A stretch of 64,000 bases of DNA from Linnemannia schmuckeri (Eukaryota; Mortierellomycota; Mortierellomycetes; Mortierellales; Mortierellaceae), in assembly GCA_029449235.1 (NCBI GenBank), contig JANATG010000012.1, positions 1,426,001-1,490,000 of the forward strand. Direction: 5' to 3'. Position 1 is the stretch's first letter. The number at the start of each line of letters is the position of its first letter. This document shows positions 47,501 through 60,060 of this stretch, piece by piece. A model generated the notes under the pieces. It had not been told where the DNA came from and did not search any database. It was given only the letters and a program-made list of their open reading frames with translations. A program made the translations under genes and the position numbers.

Positions 47501-47910
47501 CTGAGGCTGAAGGAGAGTTGGGCTCGTCGAGGAAGACGAGGAAGGTGTTGGATGAAGTGAGGGAGGGATGGTTCTTGATGAACGTTGTCAATAATGATTA
47601 CCATGAGCATCACGGTGTGTTTGACCTGTTCGAGGAGGATCTTGTTCGGGCTAGGGCCAGGAAGGGCCTTCGGGCGGAGGTTGAGACGAAGGAGGAAGCG
47701 GCTGATGCCAAGGTGGCTGTGAAGGTGTCAGAGGCGAAGGAAATGACGAAGGTGGAGGAGGTGGTGAGGAGGAAGGAGGATGGTACGGGTGTATTTTCGA
47801 ATGCCCTTGCAGCTGTTGTGGCGGCGGCGGCAGTGGCTGGTAGTCATGGTATTTGTCAAGAGTTAGCGGTTGAGAATGTCGCCATTACTGAAGCTAATTG
47901 CAGCGCCTGA
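44516..47910 (+). pseudogene. methylenetetrahydrofolate reductase, broken copy
   Basis: The intact enzyme reduces 5,10-methylene-THF to 5-methyl-THF for methionine synthesis. Preserved parts: first exon 44516-44602 (MKIVDRIHQ… PFFSFEYFSPKTAQ, donor GTACAC), 45801-46027 (CGNQNILALRGDPPHGS, YFGIGVAAYPE), 46028-47053 (IDAGADFIVTQLFFD, PGLMPIQTY, TINSQPVVNG, GWGPPGGYVYQK) and 47161-47910. Lesions: (1) the 85 or so residues between the first exon and CGNQ, which include part of the TIM-barrel active site, are not found in 44603-45800; (2) a one-base deletion near 46026-46028 shifts the frame just before the conserved IDAG; (3) TAG at 47446-47448 replaces the Trp of the conserved FLAWK motif. The frame is otherwise open, so decay is recent or the lesions are assembly errors. 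The C-terminus has an Ala/Glu/Lys-rich extension of about 90 residues. Confidence 0.85.
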
Positions 47911-50252
47911 AAAACAAAATAGCATATACCCCTGCGTTGATTTTTTTCCACGATGGGCGAAGACGTTGGTGATGAAAGTGACGTTAAATCGAAGAAAAAA
48001 ATAAATCAGTTGTCGTTGGGAATGCAGATTGATCAGTTGTCGTGCAGATAAAATGATTGTTTTTTGCTTTTCTTTTACGGCGATTCGCGCTTTTTTAAAC
48101 ATCAGAGCTAGGAACACAAACGGCTGAGGTATTATGGTTTTTTTTTTTTGACTTTTCACTTGCGATTGAAAGTTAAAACGCCCTGGTCGAACACGTAGTC
48201 GACAAGACGGATGTGTGTGGGCTGGACTTGCATAATGTTGTCGGGTATCAAAGATCTGAAAGTACTCAAACGTGGATGCTTGTCGTCCTTCCACTCTTGC
48301 CTTCTTGTATGCAACTGCCCTGCCCTGCCTTTTGCTTTTTGGGCTCACACAAGACAAAATTCGAGGAACCGAAAAAATAAAATAAAAAAAATGCCAAGGA
48401 TTTCATCAAGAGCGCCAAGACTTTCCCTCATTTTGTTATTTGTCTTTTGTTGTTCAGTGTTTGCTAAGACTCTTATTATTTTTATATACTAGGTGGGAAA
48501 AGGATGAGGGATATGGTGGGGAGGAGGAAGGAGTGGATCAAGGAGTAGGGCGTGGTCGACTTATGCGCATCCCCTTCCTTCCTTAAACCTCCAGGATGGA
48601 GCTTAATATGAAGAAGGGCGGGAAACCGTGTACAAGCCGGGAAGAACCCCTTACTGGCTGGTCCCTGACAACAGGGTGCAATTGGCTTTTTTCGTTGAAG
48701 ATGAGACACCGAAAGGTTATATAAAAATAAAAATCTAAGTGGAGTTATCTCCTGATTCCTGGATGGGATGCGTTCATTTTTTTCACTTCGAGGCTGATGC
48801 ATTTTTTTATATTCGAATTCACAAAAAAAAAGTCTTGGCACCTGTTGCAGCTTAATACCCGACCTCCAGGGTCTGACCTCATGAATCTGTTCCGGGTTGT
48901 CTATTGTTTTATGATGTGTAAGGAATGAAAGCATGGACAGACGGTCGGTTTCTTTGTTCTACTTTGGTTGTTTTGGGGCCCATGGCTGTTGCGATACTTG
49001 GAACATGTAAACGAGCTGTAGAGTACCTCCTATGTGGCTCGTGAATTTGAACGAAATAACAAAAAGCCAAACGACATGAGGTAGAGAAGGAGAAGAAGTG
49101 AGTGGCTGTTTGTTTAGTTTAAAGAAAGAAGGGAGAGGGGGAGAGTTGCGGTAATACTACGAATTGTCGACACCATGGTCTTCCTTGCTTGAGCAACATG
49201 ACAACAAACGCTTTAGTTACAATGATCTTATTTTTCAAAAAGTATTATTTTCTCCCCTTCTCAAACTCATTACCCGATAGAAATCAAAATCCTCGATGCG
49301 AAATTGGCATACCATGCAAGGACGGCGTTTTCAAGGGCGGCGTTGCAACAAACCATCACTGCGAGGGAAAAAACGAAGGAGTTGAAAAAAAATGGGACAA
49401 GAAAGCGTGTCAGTTTGCTGTTTGTTTGGATGTGTGCGTGGAAGGGGAAAAGTTTAAATAAACGTTTTCTGGACATGTCTTTTATCCATTCTGGATATGT
49501 GCAACTAAAGCCCTACCGTGTGTCTTTTTCTGAAATTCATTTGTTTGTCAACTCCTTGTGCCTACTGGTGTCTGGGGACTGCTGCTGCTGCTGTTGTTGT
49601 TGTTGTTGTTGTCCCATTGTTGTTTGGGTCGGACCTTTGCAGACACATTATTTTTGCAAGAGTACATTATGAACTGTATGAGGGGATAGAGTGATAAGAG
49701 AAGCGGATGACAAAAAAGGTAAACGTAAAGGCATAGATGGAGACTGAGAAGGAGAGGGAAAGGATGGGATGGGATGTGTTCTAGTAAAGATTGCCAAGCA
49801 AGGCTCCAAACCCATCATCTCATGGCTGTGGACTTTTTTATGTTAAGGTTTTTAGCTGTTTTGAAATGTGGACGTTTCTAAGGGTGGGTGGAGAAAGAGT
49901 GAGTGAGCCAACTCAAACGGGATTGTAATTATGAGATGGATCTCACTACCTGTGTTGTTGTATGTGGCCAAACACGCGCAACGTAGAAAGAGAAACAAAC
50001 AAAAGCCGAAGCAGTGGAGAGACCGAATTATAAATATAAAGAGGCGCCGCCCTCTTTCTTGGTAGCCCCTCTTCTCTTTTTTTCTCTTTTCTTCTTTATC
50101 TTCTTTACTTCCCTCCCCCCTCCTCTTTTGTTTGTTGGTTGTCGATCTCCTCTTTCTCTCTTAATCGGCATCATTCCTTCTTTCATCCCCCTCTCTCCGT
50201 CTCTCTCTTACTCTCCCTTTTACTATTGTACATACTATAATACCCTAAGATA
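47911..50252. other. 2.3-kb intergenic region, no gene supported
   Basis: AT-rich, with a CTG/TTG microsatellite at 49579-49613 and a long CT-rich leader (50060-50220) before the ABC transporter. The longest open frames (for example 48482-48934 on the minus strand) have no family resemblance or splice support. Confidence 0.5.
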
Positions 50253-53200
50253 ATGTCGATCGACCACACCTCCCCCCACCAAGGTGAGGCATACCATACC
50301 GCATCCAAAAAACAATCCTCCTCAGCATCTTCTACAGTCGTCTACGCAACCTCCCGCCAATCCTCCTCCTTTGGCCGTTGGTTCCGTCAGTTGGGCGTTG
50401 TCTGTCGTCTCAACTTCCTCCTCTTGATCCGTTACTGGAAGGCGGCTCTTCTTCAAGCGATTATCTTGCCCCTGTTGGCGGTTGGTATTGTTTATGGAGT
50501 GCAAAAGGCTTATTCTTCGGATAGTGGAAAAGTCACTGTTGGCGACAGTAATGTGTCTACTTGGACCATGGCTGGTATTCCTCAGTGCAAGGTATGTTGT
50601 CTTTTTTTTTTTGTTTCTTGGTTTTTGAGAGGAAGGGGAAGAGGATTAAGGTTTTTGTCGGTTTGATTTGCTTTTTCATGGACAAATAAAGAGGAGCGAT
50701 GGGCTGTTGCGCTTTTTTTTTGTATTTCGTTGGAGTGAATGAAGGCATGAAACTAACAACAGCCGCTTCTTGAACTTCTTTTCTTTTTCTTTATTTCTTG
50801 TCTACTCTTCTATCCGTCCTTCCTTCCTTTCCTTCTCTTCCCTCCTTACGCCCACAACAACAATCAACAAACAACTACCATGCCTTCCTTCCTTTCCCTC
50901 AACCAACCAACCGCTCCTCGCCAACAACAACAAACAATGAAAACATAGCCAGAGCCGTTGTCCAACGCCTGCATGACAATTGTCTACACCCCCCAGAATG
51001 CCGAAACCACCCAGATCATGAACTACTTCCAGACCCAGAACCAAGCTCGCACCAACCAAGAACTCAAAATCGAGTCCAAAGTCTGGGATGATCTCTCTAG
51101 TGTCCCTAAATCCGACATGGGCATTGTCCCCGTCCCCTCTGAAAAGTTCATCTATGACTATGCGCTCGCCCACCCTGATACCATCCAACTAGGTATGCTT
51201 GAGTTACTTTTTCTTTTTTTGAAGCCTGCTTTTTGTCTAAATTACAAGACAGTTAATTAACCAGCCAACACTCTTTATGTTTTTGTATACAATGATAGGC
51301 GTGGCATTCACGAAGCAGGAGCCTGTGGCACCCGCCACCACAGTGCACTGGAACTACCAGGTCTACTACAACATGACGCACGCGACCAACATCACGGTCA
51401 AGTCTGGATTCAAGTACACAAAGGAGGCTGGATACAACCGTGAGGCCGGATACGACGACCCTTATGGCGCCCAGTTGCCCAACATGATCCGAGCCATGGA
51501 TGAGGCCCTCCTCACCTTCCTCGACCCTCAACACATCCAGGCTCAACTCGATTATTCGTTGAAATCGTTTCCCACCGCCGACAGAGTCAATGGGTTCTCA
51601 TCGCAGGATGATATGGTTAACACGTTGTCGAACCTGATGGCGTTGCCGGCCTGTATTACGATGATCATGGTGATGCTTCGCGTCATCCGGGAGAAGGAGT
51701 CCAAGTGCCGCGAGTCGATGGAGATGATGGGTCTGTCGAGCTTCACGTACTGGACCGCGCAGTGGTTGACATCTTGGATTATGGCTTTGATTCAGGGGTC
51801 GGTTATTGTTGCGCTCGGATATGCATTCAAGATGCAGATGTTTATTAACTCGAGTGCATTCGTCATGTGGGCCATGTTTGTACTCCTCGCTTATGCTATG
51901 ACCATGCTCGGACTCTTGATGACAACCTTTTGTCAAAAGTCGGGCACCGCTCTCGGATTTGGCTTCGCGTTGCTGGTCGCGGTCTTGATTGTAGTCCCTA
52001 TCTTGGCGAGTGGTTTGTGGCCCGATCTGTGGTTAGAAACCTCGCAAAATCGTATCGACCCGCTGACGGGTGTGGCCGCGCGACCAGATCGCAAGTACAC
52101 CTGGGTCTTCTGCTTTGTCTTCCCCTTCCTCAACTTTGCCCGTCTCTGGTCTCAAATCTCCTCTGTTGCCCTTGGCGGGGTTGATTACAAGACTGGAGAG
52201 TACACCGCGGGACCTGGATTCAACTTTACCAACTTGAACAACCTCGCCGCACCCCGCGAGAATTGGGAGGGTCTTGTCCCTCAGCCCGTCAGCGGTTTGA
52301 CCTATCAGTTGATCTCTATTGCTGTCATTGCCCTGTTGACGCTTTACTTTGACAAGGTCATTGCTGATGAACACGGTCGGTCCTCGAGTCTCTTATTCTT
52401 CTTGGGTGGCATTGGCGATTTCTTTAGGTGGATCCGTCATGGTGGTGCTGCTGGTGTTGCCCGTCAAAGGTCTGCTGATGCCCAGAAGGTCATTCCCTAT
52501 GAGGGTCAACCCCCCGCCGACGAGGATAGTGATGTGGTTGCTGAGCGTGAACGTGCCGTCAACTGCCAAGCCGATGTCGCCATTCGTATTTCGAACCTGA
52601 CAAAGACCTACACGAAGAACGGTCCCGGGTTCTTCAAAAATCTCTACCTGGCCCTCTGCTGCTGCTGTTGTCGAACCCGTCGTCGCTCCAATAAGATTGA
52701 GAACCGTGCTGTTGATCGGTTGAACCTCTTGACGGAGCCTAACGAGCTGTTTGCGTTGTTGGGTCAGAACGGTGCTGGTAAATCTACGACCATGCAGATG
52801 CTTTATGGTGTCACCACTCCGGCCTCGGGTAACGCCTTCTTGTTCAATCGGTCTATCAAGACGGACATGCAGGCCATCCGGTCTACCATGGGAGTCTGCC
52901 CCCAGCATGATGTGCTTTTCAACGATTTGACTTGCTGGGAGCATATGCAGCTTTATGCCGGAATCAAGGATCTCCCTGCCGACGCCCTCCGTGCCGACTT
53001 TGAGGACTCTTCTGCTAGAACCGAAGCCGTCAAGGAGAACACCCGTGAACGCCACACCTGGATTCGCTCTCGCCTGGAAGCCGTCCAACTCTGGAAGGAC
53101 CGCGATACCATGGCCGGCCGGCTCTCCGGAGGCATGAAGCGTCGTCTCTCAACCATCATCTCGACCATCGGAGATCCTAACGTTTTGATCCTTGACGAAC

Positions 53201-53706
53201 CCACTACAGGAATGGACCCCGTCCACCGTCGCCACGTCTGGACCTTCCTCGCTCAATTCAAGCGTGGCCGCTCGATTCTCCTCACCACCCACTCGATGGA
53301 AGAAGCCGACGCCCTCGGAGACAAGGTCGCGATCATGGTTTCCGGCCACCTCAAGGCGATTGGAAACACCACCCGCTTGAAGAACAAATTCGGAAACGGA
53401 TACCGTGTCGAACTGGCCCTGGGTCACCCCACAGAACAGTTTCCCAACATCCCGGCCCAAAAGGAGCTTGAGCAAGAGATGACCGAGGCCACGAGAGCCA
53501 TCATGCCAGAATCGGTGTTGCTGGACAAGTCCGGTGGTGTGATGGTGTTTGGTATTCCTATGCAGGCGATTGAGAGGATGGCGGACTTGACAGCCATGCT
53601 TGAGAATGCTCAGAGGCTTGGTAGGGTTAAGCAGTGGGGTATTGCACAGACTAGCTTGGAGGAGGTCTTCTTGTCCCTTATCCGCTCCTCTGACGACCGT
53701 CATTAA
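50253..53706 (+). CDS. ABCA-subfamily half ABC transporter
   Basis: Lipid-exporter-type ABC protein with one membrane domain and one ATPase domain. Three exons keep phase: 50253-50591, 50949-51192, 51299-53706 (996 aa). First membrane helix near residues 50-75 (LLLIRYWKAALLQAIILPLL), a glycosylated lumenal loop, then a cluster of helices at about 320-530. The ATPase domain has Walker A GQNGAGKST (683-691), Q-loop CPQHD, signature LSGGMKRR (803-810) and Walker B LILDEPTTG (Asp827, Glu828), with the H-loop TTHSMEEAD. A run of five Cys just before the ATPase domain (LCCCCCRTRRR) may be palmitoylated. Half-size ABCA proteins are known in protists and plants; full-size forms dominate in animals. 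Confidence 0.93.
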
Positions 53707-53887
53707 GCACTTTGAACTTGATCTTTTCCTTTTTTTTCACTCTCTATATTATCTAATATTAAAGTACCTCTTGACACTACTTTTGAACCACTTTCATTTT
53801 TTTTTTACTTGTTCATCGGCAAAGTACTTCAAATGAGTTGTATTTTTTGTATTGTACAAGAATATGTGAAGAAATCTAAGTCTAAGG

Positions 53888-56800
53888 CTAAATATACCCG
53901 TTAGGATGCTGGGGTCTAGAAGGGGGTTGAGGCTGCGAAACAGCGTGGTGATCACTAAAAGGATTCTCGCTACTATGGTTCGGATGATGAGTGCCATAAG
54001 CAGCATGCTGCGGTTGCGGCATAGCCATATACGGTCCTGCCTGTGGCTGACCATACGCAGGCGGAGGGGGTGCCAAAGCCTCCATCTGGTAATGCTGTCC
54101 TTGTTGAACAGACTGACCGGGCGGAGGAGCATACCCGGAGAACTGGTACCCATTGGAGTCGATCCTGTGCGGCTTTCCATGCTGTTGAGTATGATAGTGT
54201 CGCCTGCGGTCCATACAGCTTCCACAACAACAGCTCCAGATACAGCAGAGGATCAGCAGTCCAACGATCGACAGAACAGGGATAGCAATGGTAAGATGGT
54301 TCTTGATCCAGCCAAAAACGCCATCGACCCCGTTCGCATACTCGCATGTCCCGCCGTTACAGGTACCGCCAAACCCGCAGGATGTGCCATCAACAAAGAA
54401 GACGCCCGGGATCTGCATACAGCTCAAGCCACTGCCCTTGGGGTCGTTACAGGTCAGTTCACAGGTACTGGAGGCTGTACACTGAGAATGGACCCCGGCT
54501 CTGTCCTGTTGTTTACACTGCAGATCGCGACTGGTGCAGAGTCCATTGGCGCACTCTAGTCCTGTCATGTTGCTGTACGTTCCGGTTCCCTTGCAGGGAG
54601 TCTGGTTCTTGACCCTCTCATCCGCGGGGCACTCACCCGAGGTTCCGGTACAAACCTCCTCCAGATCGCACTCAGAAATCGCCTTGCGGCAGACCTGCCC
54701 CGCAGCCCGGAACTGACAGTTCTGACAACACCCATCGTTCAAATCGTCACAGACCGCAGCTCCTTTGTACTTGCAAGTCGCGCCATCACAACAGGGGTCC
54801 TTTGCACAATCCTCCGCCGATCCACAATCACACTGCTCCCCAGTCTCTTTGATCCCGTTTCCGCAAATATTCGACTCGGAGTTCTGAAGCTGACGAGTCC
54901 CGGGCGGTTTAAGACACTGTCCCGAGGGAGAGTTGATGGTACTACAAACCGCCTTGATCGAACACGGCGAAAACAGCTTTGTCGCCACAGACTCGGCAGG
55001 GTTCATAATATACTTGGCCCCGGCATCACAAACCGTCGTCGACAATGGACAACATCCAACCGCAGTCCCAGTCCCCGTGCAAGTTGAAAGAGTACAATCA
55101 TGAATCGCTCCAAAGTTATGTCCAATCTCATGCGCAATCACCATCCACGAATTCGGCGTAATCGATGATACGGCGGCTCCAGCAGTCACCTCCGCCTTCC
55201 CCTTCGACGACTGCTCCTGTGCCTTGGCCTGACAAAGCGCTTTGGTCCACGCAATACCCACAACAGGTCCCGAATTACATTTGGTCATTAGATGCCACAG
55301 TCCCGCCCCGTCCTTAACACGAGCTTCTTGTCCTCTCCAGGCCGAGAAGTCGCTCAGTCGTTGATCGATCGTATAAGTCGATGCACATTCCCGGTTCCAG
55401 GCGGCCTCCTTGGTGGGCGTGGTCGGACATCCATCGGCGACAATGTTGAGCTGGATGACGCCCAGGGCGACGTTGAAGGTGCTCTCGTAGATCGCCGAGG
55501 CCGTATTAAAATCGGCAAAGATCTGTTTCCGTGCGCCGACCGCTCCATTAAAACTTCTCACGTATGTGCAATCCGCCGCCACTCCCTATTATAAAAAAAA
55601 ATGCGTTCGTAAATAAACAAGGTCATAATGCATGCTCTCTAACCAAGCAAAGGATTTATGAAGTATGCGTTACCATGTAGTTGACGAGGCGGTTGGCGGG
55701 ACATCCTTCAGGGACAGGCTCGGGTCCAGCAACACCCATAGCAACAGCTCGCTTACTCAAATGACCACTTCCTCCCGCTAAAAGATTCATCCAAGAAGAG
55801 CTGGGGTCCGGGATAGAGGTCGTCAAATTGGGTGGGTAATAAAACTCGTGGTCCGTCAGTGCCGACGCCGGGCCTGTGGCCTTAGCTCCCAGGGGATGAG
55901 TATCCTCCAGCTTCATCAATGCATCTGCGCCACAAGTGTTGGGACTGGTCGATTCCTCAGTTCCGCGTTTCCGTCTCATTTGCGTAGCCGCGCGGTCGTA
56001 GAGGTCCGAGTCCCGATAGATGATTAAGCTGGATCCTGGGGGTGGAGATGAGTATGGGACAGCATCGTCTGATCGTTTCTGGATATGATAGTGCGTCCGT
56101 GTGGTGACATGATATGTATCCCCGTTCGCCATAAATGCTCCCCTCAGCACCATTGCATCCCTATTCGTCCACGAAGTAAGCATAAGTTAATATTCATCCA
56201 GAAAAGAATACTATAATTACGACCAAACGTCAGTCTTTGACCAAAGAAAAAAAAACAGTAGCATACTTATTGTCAGGATCGTGCTCGATCATCATGCGAG
56301 CCCAACCAAGGACACCTTCTTCGTAGAGCATATGCTCGACGGTATGTTTCTCCGCTCTAGTAGTCGTCGCAGCATATCGCCACTTGCGTTCCGAATGATC
56401 ACTATCCTGGACAACGACACCTTTGAACGCTTTGATATCTTCCCTCGAGACACCCGGTCCAAGATCTGCGTCTGGATGGATCAATTCATTGTTTGGTTCG
56501 AGGTGGAGAAAGAAGGTAGTATTGTATGCCGAGAACTGTACGCGGACAATGTCATCATGTCGAACTATCGTCGATGATGATAATGGACCTTCTGAGTCTG
56601 AAAAGGAAGGAGGAAAGACGTCGTGGATGGATCGTTTGCGAAAGTGGAGTGAGGAAGGGTGAGATGAGGGTGACTTTGGGAGAATGTCGTGGCGGATGTC
56701 AAGGATGTGCTCTGAGCGGGTGATTGTTGGCCATGCGTTCGAGTGTGCTATTTTCAGACAAAAGGGAGGAGAGAACAAAAAAAGGGGGGGAAATGTATGG

Positions 56801-57042
56801 AATGAACGGACGAGTGAACGAACGAACGAAGTACACCAAGTGGGCGGATTAATATAAAATTACAAATGAGCAGTGATCACTAATTGGTCTTATTTGCAAC
56901 AAACAAAACAGAGCATTGAAATTATTAGTGTGATTATTTTACCATGGACTGAAGGAGTGATAGCGACCGTTAGAAGAAGTGCTGTTGCTGCTGCAAGTAG
57001 GTATGTCCTCGTTGTGGAGGGGGAGGAGCAGAAAACCACCAT
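53888..57042 (-). CDS. ADAM-family membrane metalloprotease (reprolysin + disintegrin)
   Basis: Zinc protease expected at the cell surface or in the secretory pathway. Four exons keep phase: 57042-56943, 56747-56267, 56160-55674, 55585-53888 (921 aa). Signal peptide about 1-33 (TYLLAAATALLLTVAITPSVH). The prodomain follows. The M12B catalytic domain has HEIGHNFGAIHD (508-519) with a downstream IMNP Met-turn. A Cys-rich disintegrin domain (CGNGIKETGEQCDCG … CCDGATC … ECDLEEVC) and a Cys-rich/EGF-like segment precede one membrane helix (HLTIAIPVLSIVGLLILCC). The short cytosolic tail is Pro/Gly/Gln/His-rich. The catalytic residues are intact, so it should be active. The first exon encodes only the signal peptide. 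Confidence 0.93.
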
Positions 57043-60000
57043 TGATCGTAAAACTGCCACCTGAAGGGAGTGGTCAATCACACTTTCACTTCAGAAAAAA
57101 GAGAGGAAGAATGATATACTGCAATGAGGGAAGAATCTGTTATTGTAGTTGTGCTGTTGTCTTTGGTGCAAAATGATAATCGGGCTGTTGTGGTATCCCT
57201 TTGCTCGTTGTGTTGCGCTGTCTTTGATTGACCGTTGGCAGCAGATAATTGATTTGTGTCTGTGTCTGTGTTTGTTTTAGTTGCTGGTGAGGATCAGTGG
57301 GCGTTTAGGGCGTAGAATCAAGGCGTCGAGGTGATTGTTCCTGAAAAGACAGAGCAAAGGGGGGAAAGAAAGCGATGGAAAGAATATTGCCCTGCGGGTA
57401 GTGAGAAGGAGAGAGAAAGGAGGATAGGCTGAGAAAAGAAGGTCAGTGGAGTTGACCGAAGACCATTCCTTTTTTTTTTTTTTTTTTTTTTTGTTGATGG
57501 GCGTTGGTAAATGCAATGGATGAGTGAGAGTGTGAGTGAGAGCGTCTATGTGTTGAAGGAAGAATGAGTAATGAGTAGTAATGAGAAGTGAGGATGTGGA
57601 TGAGAAGTGAGGATGTGGATGAGAAGTGAGGATGTGGATGAGAAGCAATTAGGAATGATAAAAGAGAGAAGGAAGAAGGAGGAAGATGAATGTGAGTCTA
57701 GGAAGGAGAAGGGGGTGAAGAAGAGGGACAAATGTAAGAAATAACAGAAAAGTTAAAGGAAAGAGAGGTGAAAATAGCAAGAGTAGCCAGGTCCAAAGGA
57801 CAAGAAGTGGGTCCACACCTCCGAATCATTAGCCTGCCCTGCCTTGCCCTGTGTTCCTGCCAGCCTGGGCGTTGCTCTCTGTTTTGGCCGCAACACTTCA
57901 CCTATTAATATCCACAGCCATCTCGCCCAACCCAAGGGGGGGTCCGAGAGGGTTCAAATCTCTCTCAGAGAATGAACTCGAAAACCTTCTTTCATCTGGG
58001 GCAGGTGTGTGTGATGCCATTGGTTGTTGCTGTCAAGGCAGCGAAGCGCGATGAGGGGAATACAAGGAAACAGAGACGAAATGGAGATGCTATATATTAC
58101 GAAAGGGCAGAAATGATACAAAAAAAAACGTTGTAAGGGGGCTCATTGGCATTGGAGCAGAGCGACAGCGACATAAACACAGGCATTTCAAATCAAAGGA
58201 ATGGAGCACAGACTGACGTACAGGAAAAGGTGGGAAACAAAAAAAATAAATAGCCATTGCTCTCCTCACATTAACCTTCTTTCTCTTTTTTTGCACTCCT
58301 TCGTTCCGGCACATTTTGTGGAACACCGATATAGATAAAGAGCGTGGTAAACAGAGAGAAAGAATCTGTGTGTGAGAAGAACAGTGGCAATGAGATGCGC
58401 GTCGAGCGAGAAGGAGTAGGTACTATTGCCAACATTGACAAAGGCTAATAAATGGCCAAGGATGGACGTGGCACGCATCATGGAACTGGATTTAGATTTG
58501 GACTTGGGGCTGGGAGGTCTTGAAAGGATGAGGGTTGATCTAAAATGCAGGCATAGTCCTTTTTATAAATCGACATTAACGATACCATTTGAGTCGAGGC
58601 CCATTTTTGATGATGCTGTGCATGAATGGGGGACAATTGGGCACAGTTCAGGCGTAGATACTTCTTGCTCTATTTACTGATTGTCAATGTTGATTTTCGG
58701 GGGAGATTCTGTTAAGATCTGGAGACAAAAGAGGAAATGTAGAAGATGAAAAAAAGGACACTTCATACATGCAAAGCCAATGGGGGAAGCAAGATTTTAA
58801 CAAGGACGATGTGTTCGAGAAGTGTTAACAAGCAACAACCGCATAGCATAACGGAAGCAACAAAAAACGGTTTCTAGATCTATGATAATAGTCTGAATAA
58901 CGAATAAGAAGTGTGGACCTCGCCAGTAAAAGCCCCCCCTTGGCGGCTGTGTGGCAAGTGGAAGTATCCATGTGCAAAAAGTAAACGCGTAGAGGTTTGT
59001 CTGGACGCAGTGAGAGGCCAATTCATTGTATTGCTGAACTGATGGAACAAGCTTAGTAGGAGACATGCATAGAGATAAAGGGACTCATTTTTAGCCAAGT
59101 CTTTTTTGTCTTCGGCGGCGAATGAATGAGTGAGAAGGATATGTCACTGCCCTCCGCTTCTTCGTTTATTTCTATTTGGTTCCCTAGCTGTAATTCAAGT
59201 TGATAAAAAAAAGAAATCGCGGACAACAGGATGGACTTCTTACGGTCAGTTTACGCGTCTGGAGGGGGGAGGGGGGTGATGTAGAATGAGAGTCCATCCT
59301 CTTTTCTTTTTTTTTTTTTGTTGTTGCTGTTGTTGTTGTTGTTCATGGATGCACTAGAGAGGGAGTGAGGGAGAGCATTAGTACGAATGAGGAGAGACTT
59401 GACAGTGGCGGTTCCGCGTTTCATATTTGCAGGGATCAAAACGTCGTGTATGGATCATTGCAGTCCCAACAGCGAATTTTTTTTATGGTGGCAAATCAGC
59501 GATATCTTCTCTCACATGGAAAGCGACGATCAGGGATGTCTCCCTCCCCCTCCTTTACTAATCGTGGCTGAATGGGTGCTAGTTGGTTGCTGCTGTTTAT
59601 TCGCTAATGCCTGCAAGGTTTCGATTGCTGTCTCGATAGCCAACAACGGACAACGGCTGCGCGTTGGCGTCAATCCATACGCCCTCGACTCAGACAAGAC
59701 ATCGAATAGGAAACCAATATCTCCTTTGCCCTCTCTCACCTCAAACAAGTTTCCCTTGACCATCCTCCTCCCCGGCACAACTCTTTATCCCTCCCTCCCT
59801 TTTTCGTCTTGTCCTCCGTCTGAGGCAACCTACCTTCTCTCTTTACTTTTTTCTCTTCTTACTCTTCTTACTCTTCTTACTTCTTTCTTCTTTTCCTCCA
59901 TTATTCATTCACACACTTTGTTTCCACATTCATTCGTAATTCTCTCGACAAAACACAACAGCATAACTGTCTTCAGACGCTCATAACTACCACACAGGAT

Positions 60001-60060
60001 CAACTTACTCATTACGCCAACAAGAACAGCAAGCAACAGCAACAGCAACACAAACACACA
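57043..60060. other. 3-kb divergent intergenic region, no gene supported
   Basis: Between the ADAM gene and the 60061 gene. Holds a T tract (57472-57492), a three-copy 19-bp minisatellite (57583-57639), TTG repeats (59320-59342) and CT-rich leader sequence (59780-59900). Scattered open frames of 60-200 codons lack family resemblance. AGTAATGAG-type and CAACAG-rich strings precede the next start. Confidence 0.5.
57583..57645. repeat. 19-bp minisatellite, three perfect copies
   Basis: The unit GAGAAGTGAGGATGTGGAT repeats at 57583-57601, 57602-57620 and 57621-57639, with a partial fourth copy. Confidence 0.9.

Noticed and set aside
48482..48934. 150-codon minus-strand frame
   Set aside because: No recognisable domain, poor composition and no exon partners; may be chance.
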